This document shows positions 6,306 to 7,082 of a stretch of 7,082 bases of DNA, piece by piece; position 1 is the stretch's first letter, and the number at the start of each line of letters is the position of its first letter. The notes beneath the pieces are model-generated. The model was not told the origin of the DNA, made no database searches, and saw only the letters and a list, made by a program, of their open reading frames with translations. Origin of the DNA: Acidobacteriaceae bacterium. GTDB taxonomy: Bacteria > Acidobacteriota > Terriglobia > Terriglobales > Acidobacteriaceae. Made by a program: the position numbers and the translations under genes. Location of the stretch: positions 1 through 7,082 of the forward strand of contig JASHVU010000409.1 in the NCBI GenBank assembly GCA_030044455.1, given 5' to 3'.

Positions 6306-6956
6306 CTAATTCCTCATTCCCAATCGCGCCGCCAGACGCTGAGCCAGGCTCTCGCCCAGCTCGCTCCACAGCAGGCGCGCCGTGGCGCCGCTGGCCTTCT
6401 CAACAGCCGCCGTCAGCTCCACCAACTGGCGCACATTGTCTTCCACGTGGCGCGCGCCCACCACATTCAGTTCCGCGTCCTCTTCAAGAAAAGGCGCATC
6501 CGATCCAAAATCGATGCGAATATGTCCGTCCTGCTCATACGCGCCCTCGTCGAAAAGCGGCCCGTAACCGGTGACGCGCACCAGCCGCGACTCGCGTACC
6601 CAGCGGCCCGTAGCGCCGCTCTCCTGACCGGCTGTCATGCGGGTCTCCTGACCCGCATCCCCCAATTCCAGTTCCCACAAACTCCACCCGATCTGGAACT
6701 CGTAGGCGTAATCGTCGTGCAGCAGCTCGAGCGCCTGTTCAACGGCGAATTTCGCATCGGCGCCGCGCTCGCCATGGCCGTAAATCTGCTGGAAGACCGG
6801 CGCCTCGCTCCAATCCACCGGCCACACCGTGGCTGAATAGACGAGCGGCTCGCCGCCATGCGCGGCGAAAACGCCCAGCACCTGGACAAGCTTATCGGCA
6901 AGCGCTTCAAGACGCAGGTTGGGGTACCACAGGCTCAGATAAAGCGTGTCGGCCAT
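6306..6956 (-). CDS. Conserved-looking soluble protein of unknown function, coupled to lptC/A
   Basis: I do not recognise this protein of 216 residues. It has no signal peptide or membrane segment. It is acidic and unusually rich in tryptophan (seven), with patches such as LYLSLWYPNLRLEALADKL near the N-terminus, a central YEFQIGWSLWELEL, then HIRIDFGSDAPFLEEDAEL, and a helical C-terminus (ARLLWSELGESLAQRLAARLG). Codon use matches the neighbouring lpt genes. The ATG at 6956 is preferred; a TTG at 6965 in the same frame would add three residues, and neither has a strong Shine-Dalgarno. The stop is 1 nt before the TTG of lptC/A, and its last codons carry the Shine-Dalgarno for that gene, so the two are almost certainly co-translated. 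Residues of about 105-120 (DAGQETRMTAGQESGAT) come from a tandem hairpin repeat and look inserted. A role near LPS export is only suggested by position. Confidence 0.8.
   Translation of the reverse strand: MADTLYLSLWYPNLRLEALADKLVQVLGVFAAHGGEPLVYSATVWPVDWSEAPVFQQIYGHGERGADAKFAVEQALELLHDDYAYEFQIGWSLWELELGDAGQETRMTAGQESGATGRWVRESRLVRVTGYGPLFDEGAYEQDGHIRIDFGSDAPFLEEDAELNVVGARHVEDNVRQLVELTAAVEKASGATARLLWSELGESLAQRLAARLGMRN
6311..6315 (-). promoter_or_regulatory. Shine-Dalgarno GAGGA for the TTG start of lptC/A
   Basis: Read on the minus strand, GAGGA lies within the final Met-Arg-Asn codons of the upstream gene and 6 nt before the TTG whose first base is 6304. It decides the start in favour of TTG over the in-frame ATG seven codons later, and it ties translation of the two genes together. 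Confidence 0.6.
6602..6658. repeat. Tandem 24-bp hairpin repeat inside the unknown gene
   Basis: Two diverged 24-bp units abut at 6609-6632 and 6633-6656; 17 of 24 positions match. On the coding strand each has the form stem-CAGGAG-stem: one is perfect, with 8-bp arms ATGCGGGT (6637-6644) and ACCCGCAT (6651-6658); the other has 6-bp arms with one mismatch. A further 6-bp stem, AGCGGC (6602-6607) with GCCGCT (6615-6620), overlaps the second unit and offers an alternative fold. The coding reading is AGQETRMT followed by AGQESGAT, two 8-residue repeats in frame. I recall similar GACAGCCGG...CCGGCGCTAC motifs as dispersed repeats in acidobacterial genomes, but this is unverified. Confidence 0.75.
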
Positions 6957-6967
6957 CGTCTTCAATT

Positions 6968-7082
6968 TTAGACGTTTGAGGGGCTGCCTGGTGGCCGCGC
7001 CAGAATGCCCGCCCGCGGACTCTTATCGCCCTCGCCGCAGAGCCGGTCACGAACATGCTGAAGGCTGTTGGCGATCGCAATT
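6968..7082 (-). CDS. C-terminal tail of an unidentified upstream gene (partial)
   Basis: A minus-strand frame is open from the window edge to a TAA at 6970-6968 and gives 37 residues, including IANSLQHVRDRLCGEG. It ends 11 bp before the ATG of the next gene, the spacing expected inside an operon, and its third codon positions are mostly G or C like the neighbours. It is too short to assign. A second minus-strand frame is also open across this stretch, so the call rests on the stop position and spacing. In other Gram-negatives kdsC or kdsD often precedes lptC, but nothing in these residues confirms either. Confidence 0.4.
   Translation of the reverse strand, partial: IAIANSLQHVRDRLCGEGDKSPRAGILARPPGSPSNV

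Overview
The window is about 7.1 kb of GC-rich bacterial chromosome. It reads as a Gram-negative (LPS-making) member of the Acidobacteriota, probably the Terriglobia/Koribacter side. This rests on the lptC/A-lptB-rpoN order, the wording of the sigma-54 and ArgS proteins, a very long LptC/LptA-type protein, and several dispersed palindromic repeats that I associate from memory with that phylum. The taxon is an inference, not a search result.

Layout, left to right. Positions 1-623 (+) hold the 3' end of argS (arginyl-tRNA synthetase), interrupted in frame by a double-hairpin repeat. Positions 624-725 are a convergent intergenic gap with a 7-bp tandem array. All remaining genes are on the minus strand, so they are transcribed from right to left. 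In that order they are: the tail of an unidentified gene (7082-6968), an unrecognised soluble protein (6956-6306), a TTG-started 875-residue LptC/LptA-type protein (6304-3677), lptB (3676-2948), rpoN (about 2763-1156) and a small four-helix membrane protein (1109-726).

How the genes work together: LptB is the ATPase that powers LPS extraction from the inner membrane. The long protein upstream supplies the membrane-anchored LptC part and the periplasmic LptA/OstA-like bridge. The unrecognised gene, the lptC/A gene and lptB are packed with gaps of 1 and 0 nt, so they are very likely one translationally coupled unit. rpoN follows after a gap of about 185 bp that carries a perfect 8-bp dyad. This is the conserved lptC-lptA-lptB-rpoN neighbourhood, but the hpf/ptsN/rapZ-type genes that often follow rpoN are absent. 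Their place is taken by an unknown membrane protein and by convergent argS.

The unusual layer is repetitive DNA inside genes. argS, the unrecognised gene and lptC/A each carry a palindromic or tandem repeat that keeps the reading frame, and lptC/A also contains a perfect 24-bp palindrome in codon register. No RNA genes, CRISPR arrays, insertion sequences or convincing intrinsic terminators were seen. No complete previously undescribed system is evident. The best leads are the frame-compatible repeats and the uncharacterised gene coupled to the lpt genes.
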